Below, one piece after another: positions 1 through 13,800 of a DNA stretch of 64,000 nucleotides. Position 1 is the stretch's first letter; the number at the start of each line of letters is the position of its first letter. Position numbers and translations under genes: made by a program. This DNA is from Pinus tabuliformis. Its lineage: Eukaryota; Streptophyta; Pinopsida; Pinales; Pinaceae. Below the pieces are notes generated by a model that saw only the letters and a list, made by a program, of their open reading frames with translations, did not search any database and was not told the origin of the DNA. Where the stretch lies: the NCBI GenBank assembly GCA_031772625.1, contig CM062814.1, forward strand, positions 820,764,757-820,828,756. Direction: 5' to 3'.

Positions 1-438
1 ATCCTTATCTGATACAATGCTTTTGTGCAATCCATGAAATATTACAATTTCTTTGAAGAATACATTTTCTACAGTGGTTTCATTAGTAGTTCTTGTACAA
101 TAAATAAAATGTGCCATTTTGGAAAGCCTATCCACAACAACAAAAATGGAATCATTACCTCTTTGTGTCTGAGGTAAACCTAAAACAAAATCCATATTGA
201 TAGAATCCCAAGGCCAATTGGGAATTGGAATTGGTTGGTACAATCCTGCATTCTGACTCCTCCCCTTTTCCTATTAACATGCTCTGCATATTTCCACATA
301 TATTTTTACATTAGCTTACATACCATGGTTAATAATAAATAAAAATTAGTACAACAAAAGTTTTATTATCTCTAAAGCACCCTACCAATCCTCCATTATG
401 CTTCTTTTTGTTTAAGTTGTCCATTATAGAACATTTAG

Positions 439-2168
439 TGATCTGGAAATGGGGCTCTTCGGCTTCTTGTCTAACTTACAAGAACCTCTCCCACTTCCAA
501 AGCTTAATTATTCCAAAGTCTTTATGATTAACCAGTGCGGAATCCAATATGAGCTTGAACATAAGGTGTATGCTGGTAGTTGTTTTAAACTGATTATATG
601 ATTTAAAATCTGTTGTTTGTGCTGATATATAAATGTGCTTGAACAGATATATAAATACATATAACAGTAAATAATGCAGCAGTAAAAACAAACACATAAG
701 ACAACAATTTAATTAGGAGTTCACCCAAAACTCTTGGGCTACTTCTCCGTGAGCTCTAGTCAACTTGACTAGGCTCTCTAGGATTATGGTATAAGTCCTT
801 TTATAAGCTCCCTGGCTCAACTCCATTGGTTTTACACAGAAACAATGGGTTTAGACACCATTTTATCCCTAAATCTTGAAGCTCTCGACTTTCTAGCTCT
901 CTGATCTCACTCTAGCTCTTGGCTCTGGCTCTGGCTCTTCGGCTCTAGCTTCTTTGGCTCTCAGTAATGTACAACTCTCTGGCTTTTCACTTGAACTCCA
1001 AGTGACTCCCTTGGCTGCTTTTCGCATTCAGCCTTTGCTTTCTGTGCTCTTTCGCCTTAGCTTCCTTCTTTGGCTTCACTTTCATCAACAACCCCCAACA
1101 ACTCTTCTGTCTCTGACATTCATGGTTTTTAAGCCAACTGGCGTTGTCCGTTCATTTCCTCTTCTCAGGCTCTCTGGCTCTCTGGCTCTCGGCCTCCATC
1201 CTCTCAAATCCCCTTCTGAGCATTTAGCAATCATGGCATAACGTCTCCAAGGAATGTGGCCATCTGTTCTACAACGGAAGAGTCCATTGGGCCTTTGAAA
1301 TCCCCGAAATAGCCATTCTCTATTTACACAGAGAAATACGTTCAAACACAGGAAAATCCGCCAAAACACAATTCATCGGACTTTAAATATTCATAAATCC
1401 GCTTTATACTTCTATCAGGTCCGCCTTTTAATCGCTATCGCAAGTCGCAACTGCCCTGTTCCGTGGTTTCCCTTTGTATTTTAAAAAATACATTAAAACA
1501 CTTAGAATATCGCAAAACAACTTTTATGGCAGACTTGAAACATTTATGAAGTGGAATTCATAACCCCGTCGGGTTTGGATATATATCGCAAGTCATGTAG
1601 GTATCGGTCCCCGCTCCGTGGTACTTCTCCGATGCACTATTGCGATGCGATTGATTGCAATCGTGTTTCGCAGGGACCCGAGGTTCTATGCATATGGCAT
1701 GGCCTATGCCAACGCCGATTGCGATCCGCTGAAATCGGCGATAACGATATCGCATCAACCCGGGTCTCGCTTTATGTTATATGCATGTGCCCGCCTCCAA
1801 CCCAATAGGTCGGGGATCGATGATCGGGGGTGCTTCCCCTTTTCCGCTTAAATCCACCTTTGACCTCCTCCGATGCGATTTTCTTCATAAAGCCTTTTAG
1901 GCCATTTTTTAAAGGATTTTGCCTCTTTTTCTAAGGAACAAAGGCATCTTCCTTTTGTGATAACTTCTTCATCTGAAGTCTGTTTTCGCCCATTCAAGTT
2001 GCGCTGAATTCAGAATGAAGAGATCTCTGCAATAAGACTATTTCCAAGAGAAACCTGTGACTTTCATTTTCCTATGATTTACAAAGGATTTGTGCCATTT
2101 GGCACCTTTTACCTCTTATATGAAGTCTTTTAGGCTTAGAGGTTTATCCAGGATCCATTTTTGGATCA
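439..2168. mobile_element. Solo LTR inserted in the old gypsy integrase region
   Basis: The 1730-bp segment begins TGATCTGGAAATGG and ends CCATTTTTGGATCA, so its ends are TG...CA and form a short imperfect inverted repeat. It is flanked by a perfect 5-bp duplication TTTAG (434-438 and 2169-2173). The host integrase text reads up to one side and resumes on the other. No gag-pol text and no second LTR copy were seen inside, which fits a solo LTR left by recombination. The interior has a GGCTCT-rich stretch (about 900-1190) and a CpG-richer block (about 1400-1860). Its family is unknown. Confidence 0.75.
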
Positions 2169-2217
2169 TTTAGGAATTAAAAGCTTATTTTCATTGAACA
2201 ACAAACCTTCTTGGATC

Positions 2218-4425
2218 TGTTGGTGGCTAGAATTATTTTACTTTTTGGTCTCTATCCTATCCCAAACACACCACCTTAACCCTAGTTTTAACCTTGAAGG
2301 CCTATCTATTCCTATACTTTTTCCTAATTTGCACACATTCCTTCACTCCTCTTATGTTTTTCATATTCAAAGGTTATATATATACTTAATCATTAAATTT
2401 ATAGGTTTTATATCTTAAAATGTCTTTGCAACTAATATATTACTTCCCTAAGTAATTCGATGGAACCAAAGTGTTAATCTATGTGAGAGATTGGGTTGGT
2501 GCGGGAATCCTGCTTGTACCGGTCAGTGTTCCCGCACTTTCGAGGCAGCTATCAATTTTTCTTTGACTTACCACTTATGGATGGAACAACTGAGTAGACC
2601 GTGCAGATTTCTTGTCTAAGAGATCAGTTTCCTTGCTGGGTTCGGCACGTAGAGAAGAAGGTTGGATATGAAGGCTGGACTTCAGCTGCAAAATACTTGT
2701 TTAGACCTTTTTTTTTGAACAACCGAAAGGCTTAATATATCATGTTATATTTTTGTTGCGGCCAAGAGCCGAAGCATGTATTTAATAGGGTTTCTCCATA
2801 GATGTTAGGGAGCGATGTTGTGTTAAACTTTTGCTACCAACTGTAATTTCTGAGTACCGCCATTTATGGGTTGGATCGGGAATGCTCGAATGTGTATTTG
2901 CTCTTTTTGAAACTTAATACAAAGGAACATGCCAGTTTTGAAGTTCTTTGTCTCAATATCATTATGATGCTCCATTTGAGTGCTTGAAGTTTCCTATTTC
3001 GTTACAGGGAAACAAGCTGGTTGGCTAGGGCCCAGTTAACCCAACTCATTCTCCCTTTGTTAAAGGTGTGTTATATTTTTTTTCATGCAAGGTTAGCAGA
3101 GCAAATCATGTTTGGATTCTTTTATAGCTAATGGAATTTAATTTATTGCAAGCTTTGTGATCTGGATCTAGGTGTGTGCGTGTTTCATTTTCATTTACTT
3201 TTATTTCCTTCCATTCTTTCCTGCAAATGCGTGCTACCCTTTTCTTTAAAAGGTAAATGTACATCTAGCTTCCTGCACGAGTGTGTTTTCATTTCAGCAA
3301 CTTGAAAGTTTCCTTTATTCATTGCATCCAGTCATTCTTATTTCTCCAGGACTATTATTCTTCTGCATATAGTGTTTGGATTTTTAGTGAAGCATATTCT
3401 AATATTCAAGTTCATATTTAGATTTGATTAATGTCAATAAGCTTTCACTAAAAAATTGTTTCATTATTTGGATTTGTACCTGCACTCATTGCTAGACTTA
3501 AACATTGAATTTATCAGAAGGATTCATTGAGTTAAAACGATTATTTGTATAAGGGTGCAGATCTAATTTACTCAATGAAAAGTCATCTCAGGAAAGAGCT
3601 TGTTGATGTTTGGGTCAAAGTAGTTTCCAAGTAAAACGATTTCTTATTTCACTAGATTCAAATTCCCTTTGGATATGAAAGAACATTTCATTTCCGAGCA
3701 TGTGATTAGTTAATGATTCATTTTTCTCATAGAGGTTCACTTTATAGTTTTGTGTTCAACTTGCATTTATTTCTTAATTAACATGCTTTTATTTCTTGCA
3801 ACCGATTTGGAAACCAAGTAGAGGAACTCTAGTTTCCTAGTACAAGAACCTCTGTTCTAGTACAAGAATTGACATTCTGAGTACAAGAATAAAGTTCTCT
3901 AGTAGAAAGTCTCATAGCCCTTGTATGTAGGTCAAGATATTTAGTAAGGGCCCAATATATATACTTTCAGGATAGACGCTTCGCTCTGGTACAGGAACAA
4001 CGTTCTAGTACAGGAACCTTGTTGCGGTTTTAGGAACGACAACTTGGTACAAGAAGGAAAATATTGAGGAAGACAAACATCCTGATTAGTTGGATCATTC
4101 TTCTGTCTTACAACCATACTAAAGATAATCTCAAATAGTTATTTTATTGATTCAAATTGTCCATGACGAATTGAGAGTTTCTTTTATTTGAGTTTCTACA
4201 AAGTCCATTATTTTCATTGAGCACCAGAGTTTTCTTGGTATTCATTGTCGTATGATTTTTCCTTTCGAGTCTGCAATTTGTAATCAAAGAAGTAGGAATA
4301 CAATTAGAGAAGGTTCATATCATTTCTTGACATTTCCTGTGCTACGCCTCGAAGTGTACGAAACCCCGGGTTGACAAATTAAGTGTTGAAAGGAGTTTGC
4401 TGAACTGCAATTCCTGCACCCAACA
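2218..4425 (+). repeat. 5' LTR of the Athila-like element
   Basis: It starts TGTTGGTGGCTAG and ends CACCCAACA, matching the copy at 19713-21894 along nearly all its length. The last 600 bp carry many degenerate copies of a GTACAGGAAC-type motif (about 3820-4075). There is no long ORF. Confidence 0.9.
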
Positions 4426-4446
4426 TTTTGGTGTTGTTGCTGAGGA
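4426..4446 (+). promoter_or_regulatory. Primer-binding site, tRNA-Asp type, decayed
   Basis: It directly follows the LTR. The text resembles TGGCGCCGTTGCCGGGGA, the site known in Athila/Tat elements, with differences that look like methylated-C decay. The tRNA assignment is inferred from resemblance to the family. Confidence 0.65.
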
Positions 4447-4652
4447 GGCATTTCTAAAGATTGGTAAGAACTTTCTTGTTTTCTTTCCTTTGTAGTAAGG
4501 GTAAGTCTAATTTTATTTTTTCTGTAGTGTGCTTCTATTATTGAAGGATTTCAGAGTGTTGATTTATTTATTCATTTGCAACATTTGATTTAAGATTCTT
4601 TTTTTATAAATTTAAAAGTTTTGTCATTCTCTTGGATTTTATTTTAAAATGA

Positions 4653-7600
4653 ATGCCTAAAAGGGGTAAGGTTTCAAAGCCCAATAAGGGCCGAGGGAAC
4701 ACTGATAAATCTGAAACTTTTTCTCATATTGGACCTTCTTTTGCAGGTAGAAAGTCCAAACAGACACAAACTCATCACGCAAGAACTGTCCACTTGGATT
4801 CTGGAGACAGTAGTTTAGGTGTGACACAACCCAAGAAGGGGAAGAAGGAAACTAGTGGTGCTCCAAAGACCAATTTGAGCCATAGTCAACCTTCTCACTT
4901 TAGTGGGAGTGGTTTGATTAGGGGAACAAAAATGGCAGAGCATGAGGATCATGCTGAGGGGACTAGAGAGAATCAAGTAATTGAGGAACAATCCACCTTT
5001 GGATTTCCAATAGTGGATTCCGAAACAATTACTCAAATGAAGAACATTCCGCCATTGGCTCTCCCTCATTTCTATGGTAAGGTGCACAAAGATCCTGATT
5101 CTTTTCTTTTTGAGTTTGATATCCTATGTAGAAGCTATGATTACTCTTTAGATGCCCATAAATTAAAGTTATTCCCTACAACTCTCAAGGACTCAGCCTT
5201 GCACTGGTTCATGGGACTCGGAGGGAAACTATAACTTCTTGGGACCAAATGAAGAGAGTGTTTTTGACTAAATACCATGAATATTACAAAACTAGAGAAA
5301 TGCAGGATGAGATCTTTACCATTGTGCAAGGTGATGATGAGACCTTGGAGGATTATTTAGAGATATTTTTATACATCCTCCAGAGGTCAAAACATAAATT
5401 TGACATAAGTACTATCAGGACCTTGTTCTTACGTGGACTTATTAAAGATTCTAGGCATAATTTGAATTTATTAGGACAAGGGGATATTGCTCAGAAAACT
5501 TTTGATCAAATTTGTGACTTGTGCAGGAAATTTTCAAGGAATCAATCTAGATCCAGTAGAGGAAATCGAAGTAGAACTAGTAAACTTGGATCTACAGATG
5601 CTATGATTATTGGTTTGGAGAATAAAATGGACAATATGAAAATTGAAATAATGAATACTATTAGGAAGCAAATAGACTCTTTAAAAATTTAGCAGAAATT
5701 GGTAGATTAACAAGAGTCTTTGTCCTTTTCTTTCCTAAATGTAGTAAAAAGCATGATTTAAGAGAATGTCTTGCTGATTTAAAATGTGTGATTTGTGCAG
5801 AAAACCATGCCACCGAAAAATGCCCATCCATACCAGGATAAAAATTTGTACTTGAAGGAGAGCATTCCGAACCTAAACCATTACATGCTATGGGAGCATG
5901 TAGAAATTGGCCACAGGTAGGTGCAGGTATGGTTCTTGAATCTTCACCACATTTTTTGGTCATAATGCACATCCATATTCCTTTTATAACACTCACCACT
6001 CTCAAGCTTGGCAGCATGGGAACCATTATCAGTATGGGCAACCCCCTCAACCCTTGAAACAAGGATGGAGAGGGTCAAACCATTCACATCAGTCCTATCC
6101 TAAACAGATGCCATCATATCCTCCTACATATGCACCTCACAATATGTCACAACCATCCTTTCCTCCCCTACCCCAAAAAAGGCAACCGATGCCACCATTA
6201 CCTTTACCAACACCTTTTCGACCACCCGAGCTGCCTGCTCAACGGTACCAAATCCTAATAATAAGGCGGTGCAATTGATTCGTTATGTTCAAATGCCCCC
6301 TTCTCCTATTTACCAAACCTTGCCAGTTGGGAGACATGAGCTTCAATTGAGATCGGGAAGGGTAGTCAAACCAAAAAAAAAAAAAACAACCCATGGTGAT
6401 CATTGAGGAGAAAAACAAGGAGGAAACTCTTGGTCATTCAAAAAACAATGACACCATTCAGCCCATTCCCACACCATCAGAGTTACCATCTTCTTCAAAC
6501 CAGCCTCCCTATCCAGAGAGGCTAGTTATGGAGAGGAGTAACCTCAAGTCCAGTTTGGCTTCTAAGCTGAGGAATCTTTGCATAAAAGGTCCCTTTGCTT
6601 CAGGATATTAGAGAGATCCCCATCTGCACGAAAATCATTAGGGAACTATGTCTCAAAAATCCAGGGAGGAAGAGAATAGAACCTCATACCATTCAATTTG
6701 TTGGTCGAGCAGCCGAGTCAATGACAGGATGTGCACAAATGGAAAAGTACACCAATCCTAGAAACTCGATTGTTTATGTTTAGATAGGTGATATCCTTGT
6801 CCCCAATGTGTTAATAGTCCTGGGTGTGGCAATCAATGTCTTGACTAGGCAGACCATGGATCATCTTGGGTTAGTCCATATTCATCCTACCCCTATTGTG
6901 CTTGAACTTGCAGACAGATAAAAAATCAAGCCAGAAGGTGTGTTGGATGATGTGGTCGTCTCCATAGATTCTTAGGAATACCCCACAGAACTTCAGCCAA
7001 AAAATCATGTGGGTGGACATCCCTTGATTATGGGACGACCATGGATTTCCATAGTCGATGCCTACATTGGATGCCACTCTGGTGATATGTATATTTCACA
7101 TGGAGACTCTAGGAAGAAAGTCACCTTATACTCACCTGCTAGATCTATTCAGGAGCTCAAGGACACTTTGTGGTTAGATTACAACAACAGTGATGAGGAG
7201 ACTCAACCTGTTTCTTTGATCCACCATTATACTGAGTCTACCCAGGAGGGTGAATTATGATATTTCTTGAATAACCTAGACATAATGCCTAATTTTGACA
7301 TGTTTCGTCAAATATTTAGTCCATATTTTCAAGAAAATTTTGATTCTCAACCCTCCTCATCACCGGTCTTAGTAGCATCTTCCTGCACTCTTGAGCCCAA
7401 GACTACTCTTGTTGAAATTAGTCCAGGAAAATCCTTACATATCAGTTCAGACCTGGACTCATCTCAACGAGAGTAGCTTGTTGATTTGTTGTGTGATCAC
7501 CTTGATGCCTTTGCATGGAGTTACAAGGACATGAAGGCATACCTCCTGAAACCTGTACTCACCATATTTATACTCATGGGGGAGATCGAACTGTTTGTCA

Positions 7601-9699
7601 ACCCCAAAGGTGCATGAACCCTGCGCTAAGAGATATTGTGAAAGAATAATTACAAAAACTCTTGGACGCTAATTTTATATATCCTATATCTGATAGCCAG
7701 TGGGTCTCCCCATTGGTAATAGTCCCAAAAAAGGATGGGAGATGGCGCATCTGCATTGATTATCAAGAACTTAATAAATCCACTCTCAAGGATTACTTTC
7801 CCCTTCCTTTTATCGATTAGGTGCTAGATACCCTTGCTGGTAAAAAGTACTTTTCATTTTTAGATGGCTTCAGTGGGTACAACCAAATTCAGATCGCACC
7901 CATAGATCAAGATAAGACCACCTTTACATGTCCATGGGGTACATTTTCTTATCAAGTGCTTCCCTTTGGACTATGTAATGCCCCAACCACCTTTCAAAGG
8001 GTTGTGCTGGCTATTTTTGCTGATCTCGAGTGTGTTGAGATCTATATGGATGATTTTTCAGTGTTTGGTAACTCATTCCAAGAAGCCCTCAAAAATTTAG
8101 AAAAAATGTTTTTACGTTTCCAAGAGGCTCACCTTGCTTTGAGTGATAAAAAGTGTAGATTAATGTGCAAATCAAGAGTAGTCCTTGGACATTTGGTTTC
8201 CGACAAAGGTATCCAGGTAGACCCGGCCAAAATAGAATTTATCTTGCGTCTTCCTGCACCCAAAACACAAAGGGAAGTAAGAGGGTTCTTGGGACATGCG
8301 GGTTATTACAAGAGGTTCATTGAGAACTTTTCTAGGATAGCTACCCCCCTTTTCTGATTGTTAGCTAAGGATAGTGAGTTTTTCTGGTCCACAGCTTGCC
8401 AACAATCTTTTGAGACATTAAAGGAAAAATTAGTGCAGGCACCATTTTTGAGAGGTCTCAACTAGTCCCTTCCATTCCATATTTCCTTTTATGCCTCAGA
8501 TACTTCCATTGGCATAGCTTTAGGACAGGAAGAGAACAAACAATCCTATGTTATTTACTTCATCAGTAAAAATTTGTCACTCGTCGAATTGAACTATATA
8601 GTGACCGAGAAAGAGTTTTTAGACGTATTTTTTTCTATCAATAAATTTAGACACTACATCACAGGATATGAAGTCTTTGTGCATATTGATCATTCTGCGA
8701 TAAAATATTTAATGAATAAACCATTGACTAGTGGTAGAGTGACTAGGTGGTTACTGTTGTTGCAAGAATTTAATGTTACTATTGTTCATAGACCAGGAAA
8801 ACCTAATGTTGTAGTTGACTATATTTCTAGACTGAATAATCCCGGTGAAGTAATTCCTGTTGATGATGATTTCCCTAATGAACATCTTTTTGCTGTGTCA
8901 AAAATGTCTTCGTGGTTTTCTAACATTGCCAACCATTTAGTCACCGGAAAAACACAACCTCACTTATCTGCTCGTGAAAAGTGGAATATCGTATTAAAAA
9001 GTGTTGCATATTCTTGGATCCAAGGAGACCTCTTTTACACTGGACCCGATCTTATCATTCGTATATGTGTAAGAGATGAAGAAGTGTTTGATATACTGAA
9101 ATATTCCCATGATGAACCTTGTGGTGGTCACTTTGCTGATAAGAGATCTGCATATAAAATCTTACGCGTTGGATAATTTTGGCCTTATTTGTTTAAGTAT
9201 GCCAAACAATATGTAAAGTGATGCAATAACTGTTAACGAATGGGTCAACCTGTTCAAGCCAATTAAATGCCTTTATGTCCTCAGATTATGAGACCTTTGA
9301 AAAATGGGCTATCAACTTCGTAGGACCAATAAACCAAGCATCCATGAATAAAAAACATATGTTGGTTTGCACTGATTTTGTTACAAAATGGGTAGAGGCT
9401 AAAGCTGTTTCTTTTGCTACATAAAAAGTTGTTGTTGAATTTTTGTTTAGTGAAATTTTTACTAGATTTGGTGTTCCTAGAGAGATTGTTACTAACAACG
9501 GGTCGTAGTTTATTCCTAATCTGGTACAGGAAGTCATTGATCAATACAAAATTCGGCATAGGAAGTCCACTCCATATCACCCCAAGCAAACAGTTAGGTG
9601 GAGTCTACCAACAAGGTGATCAAATCCATCCTCGCCAAAATAGTAAATATGCATAGAAAGGATTGGGGCAGTTAGTTACCTAAAGCCTTATGGGCTTAC
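4653..9699 (+). pseudogene. gag-pol remains of the Athila-like element, first part
   Basis: Gag opens with MPKRGKVSKP and carries an Athila-type gag core (about 5040-5230) and a knuckle-like CVICAENHATEKC near 5.79 kb. A protease-like region with GHPLIMGRPWI lies near 7.0 kb. RT at about 7.6-8.36 kb has FLDGFSGYNQIQIAP, LPFGLCNAPTTFQR and YMDDF. RNase H with the usual HRPGKPNVVVDY ending lies near 8.8 kb. Integrase starts near 9.0 kb and stops where the copia element was inserted. The wording of RT fits Athila. This is a fossil with many breaks and no intact reading frame. Confidence 0.85.
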
Positions 9700-10754
9700 T
9701 GTAGAAATTTCACCTGTAGACCAAACTGATATATGCAATGTACTAAAGCATAATACTTGATTTAGTTCTACAAAACATTAAGCGGAAGCATAATCAAATT
9801 CATGAGCATCATCAAGCATAAACACATATAACTGATCAAGAGAAATAATCACACATAACACAAGATATATCACTGGGGAAAGCACCAGCATAAAACCCCC
9901 ACATTGTATTATCAATCAAGTGGAAATCCTCTTCTGTTTACAAAAAGAATTAGCTCAAGAGCTATCCTGTACTCTGCAATCAAAAGATGAAGATCATAGA
10001 CTACCTAGGCCTTAATATATAGGCCACAAGTCCTCCAATCCCCTATTTCCTTGCGCAATTTTGGTTGGGGTACAATTACAAAACATATGTGAATTGGCCC
10101 CAAATCATACCTGTTGTCAACCTCAAGTCCAACTATGCAATCCTTGAGGACACTAGTTCCTCCTGCACACAAGTAATACTTACTAGAAATATCCAAGCAT
10201 CTAATAGTACATTGTCCCTCATCTGATCTCAACAGGGTCTCTGTTTGAACTGCCATGCATCAGTTATCCATGAGAAAATACTCAGTTATCTGAAATAATA
10301 GTTTTCACATACATGCAAACATTAACAAACTATATCTCATTATTTTAACAACTTGTTAAAATAATCTAACTGGACTTGACTAGTTTAAACTAAGTCAACT
10401 GATTCTCTCATTATGGAACTCATACTTAATTCCTCAATCAGTGGGACAACTAATTTCATGTTCTCACAAAGAATTCAAGTTTAATTTTCCATAACTAATT
10501 AACTCATGGAGATTAATTAATTAATATTTTAAATTGTTGTTAAGACCAAATTCGTTTTTACTTCCTAAAGTTAGACCAGGGACTGCTAAAAATAGGAAGA
10601 GACCCAGAAATGCTATTTTTAGAAGATTCTATTTTTAGCAGTTTCACCTCTCACCCAAGGTGGCCAAAATGCTCATTGGCCAAACTGCTATTTTTCGAAG
10701 TGCTATTTTTAGCACATTCTAAATTTAGCATTTCTTATTGCACACTTTTCAACA
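9700..10754 (-). repeat. 3' LTR (element sense) of copia element 1
   Basis: On the plus strand it begins TGTAGAAATTTC and ends TTTTCAACA, giving TG...CA ends. It matches 14838-15923 closely. The neighbouring CTCCCTCTC (10755-10763) is, in element sense, a GAGAGGGAG purine tract just before the LTR. Confidence 0.93.
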
Positions 10755-10837
10755 CTCCCTCTCAACAAGAAAGGGATTATTAGCAACCCCGATCCTATCT
10801 CTACGGAACTCAAACTCGCCTTTTGACAATGCCTTTG

Positions 10838-13800
10838 TCAAAATATCTGCATCCTGATCCTCGGTTGAATGTACAGCAACATCATGATCCTCTTGACCAC
10901 ACAATCCCATAGATGATGATAGTGGATATCTATATGCTTGGACCTATCATGAAACACTGGATTCTCAGAGAGTTTAATGCAAGTTTGATTATCACAATAT
11001 ATCAGGGTAGGATCCATCATCTGACCAAACAATCCCACTAGAATCTTCCGCATCCAGATGGCCTCACATGTAGCCTAGCTCGCAGCCATGGATTCAGCCT
11101 CCACTGAGCTAAGTGAAACTGATCTCTGTTTCCTTCTATACCAAGAAACTGCAGCTAACCCAAGGTTGAAGATTCCTCTAGAAGTGCTCTTCCTGTCTGA
11201 TGGACTACCTGCCCAATCTACATTTGTGAAGCCTTGGAGCTTCACTCCCTCTGTTCGCCTGTACCATAATCCATACTGTGTAGTGCCTCTGAGATATCTC
11301 AGAACATGCTTTTCCGCCTTCCAAAATAACTTGGTTGGCTGAACCATATATTGACTCAGTTGGTTCACCGCAAAGCACAAATCTAGTTGTGTGTTCACCA
11401 GATACATGAGTGAACCCACAAGCTGCCGATAAACTATAGTAACTACTACCTCACCTGAAGTAGCATCCTCCTTCCTCCAGTTACCTGCTAGAGGAGTCTC
11501 CATGGGCTTGCACATCTCCATGTGGAAGCGCCTGAGTATCTCATTGGCATACTTGCCTTGAGACACAAATACTTCCCCATCTCTCTACCACACCTCCATG
11601 CCTAGAAAGTAGTGCATGAGGCCCATGTCCTTCATCTCAAACTCTCTTGCAAGGTCCTCCTTGCAAGACTTGATCAACTGATCATCACCTGTCAAAATCA
11701 GATCATCGACATAAAGTACAATAATCAATAGCTTACCTTCTACCATGATGTGGTAGAGGTTCGCATCTGCTTCACTCTTGGTGAAGCCCAACCCAGTGAA
11801 ATAGTTGTCGATCCTAGTATACCAAGCACAGGGTGCTTGCTTCAGCCCATACAATGCTTGCTTGAGCCGGCACACATGCGACTCACGATCAAAGGTCTCA
11901 AATCCCTCAGGTTGCTCTATGTATACCTCTTCCTCAATCTCCCCATTGAGGAAAGTTGTCTTCACATCCATTTGATGGATCTTCCAACCCATATGTGCTG
12001 ATAGTGCTAGAATCGATCTGATCGATGAGTACCTTGCAACAGGAGCAAAGGTCTCATCATAGTCAATCCCCTCTACCTGTGAGAAACCACGGGCAACAAA
12101 CCTTGCCTTATGTTTCTCAATACTGTCATCAGCTGCCTGCTTTACCTTGTAAAGCCATCGGGAAGTAACCATTGACTTGTCCCTCGGTCTAGGAACAACA
12201 TCCCATACACTGTTCCACATGATAGAATCATACTCCTCTACCATTGCATCCACCCAAAATGGCTGTTGCATTGCCTCTTCAAAAGAAGAAGGCTCAGTCG
12301 CTACACACTCCCCAACCAAGGCCATGTAGCCAGTGTATCTATCTAGAGATCTCCTCTGTCTGTGCTGAGAGGATGACTATCCCACATTCTCTCTCACATC
12401 TTGCATCAATCTATCAGCTTCCCGTGAGCATTTCCGCCCATCTCTGGAAGACTCTCCAGCAGTGGTGATCTCCACTACTGGAATCTTTGCATGCGGTTGA
12501 TCTGCATCATTAGGAGGCTCCTCGTCCTTAGGAACTAATATTTCCTCATCATCACCATGAAACTTGAGCTCCCTCTCAAGTGACACTCGCATGTCTCGCT
12601 GCTCATCAAACTTTAGATCCTTGCGCACTACCGTCCTCTGACTGGCATGCAGAAACACCTGATAGTTGTGAGGTGTATCCATTTACCCCACAAGTATTCC
12701 CAAGTCTGTTGTTGGGTGTAGCTTCTTCCGAGCATCTTTGGTCACATGACAGAAGACTGGTGAACCAAAGATGTGGAAGTGACTCACATCTGGTCGCTTC
12801 CCCGAAAAATCCTCCAAAGGTGTCTTCATCCCCAAAATACGATGAGGACTTCTGTTCCGAAGAGACACTACTATATTGCATGCCTCAGCCCATAGATGAG
12901 GTGGTAGGCCTTGGTCATGCAACATCGCTCGAGCTGCTCCCACAATAGATCTATTCTTCCTTTCAGCCACCCCATTCTGTTGTGGGTTATGAGGTGCTGT
13001 GAGTTCCCGTTTAATTTCTTCTAAAGCATAAAAGTCCTTAAACTGCTGGAAAACATACTCTACACCGTTATCACTCCGAAAGGCCTTTACTTTCTTCCCT
13101 GATTCTTTCTCTGCCAAAGCTTTGAACTCACAAAACTTCAAGAAGTTTTGATCATTCTTTTGCATGAAGTAGATCCAACATCTACGAGAAAAATCATCAA
13201 CAAAAATAACATAGTACCTATGCTTCACGGTGGAGGTTGTAGAGAAGGGCCCACATACATCTGAATGAACTCGCTCCAGAACTGCTCCTACTCTACTATC
13301 TTGATCATGAAAGGAAGCTTTTGCATAATTACCCAAAGTGAAACCTTTGCATGTGCTTGTTTGCTCCAACTTGCACTTAGGTAATTTAGTAGAAATTTGC
13401 GGCATGATCTTCAAGGCCCCATGATGCAAGTGGCCCGTCTCCTATGCCATAACTCGCCAATATCTTGTCCATGAACCATCTCTGCTTTGGAACTCAATGC
13501 AGCATAGTCTTCTACCTGTAACTTATAGAGATTCTTAATTCGAATCCCTATCTGTTTGGTCTGTCCAGTGCTGATATGCCTTAGGAAAACCTTTCCCAAA
13601 CTAAAGACTACATCATAGCCTTTATCCTTAAGCATAGAAATAGACACAAGATTATTTTTTAGCCCTGGTACATACATAACATTAGAAAGAGTGAGGGAAG
13701 AACCATGATCCCTCTGAAACACAACCGTACCTTCACCCGAGACATGGTACTTTCCATCATCACCCATCTCGATCCGTATCTGGAGATCCTTCTCCTCCAA

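Noticed and set aside
954-1369. Overlapping frames on both strands of about 95 codons
   Set aside because: They lie in the GGCTCT-rich part of the solo LTR; composition explains them.
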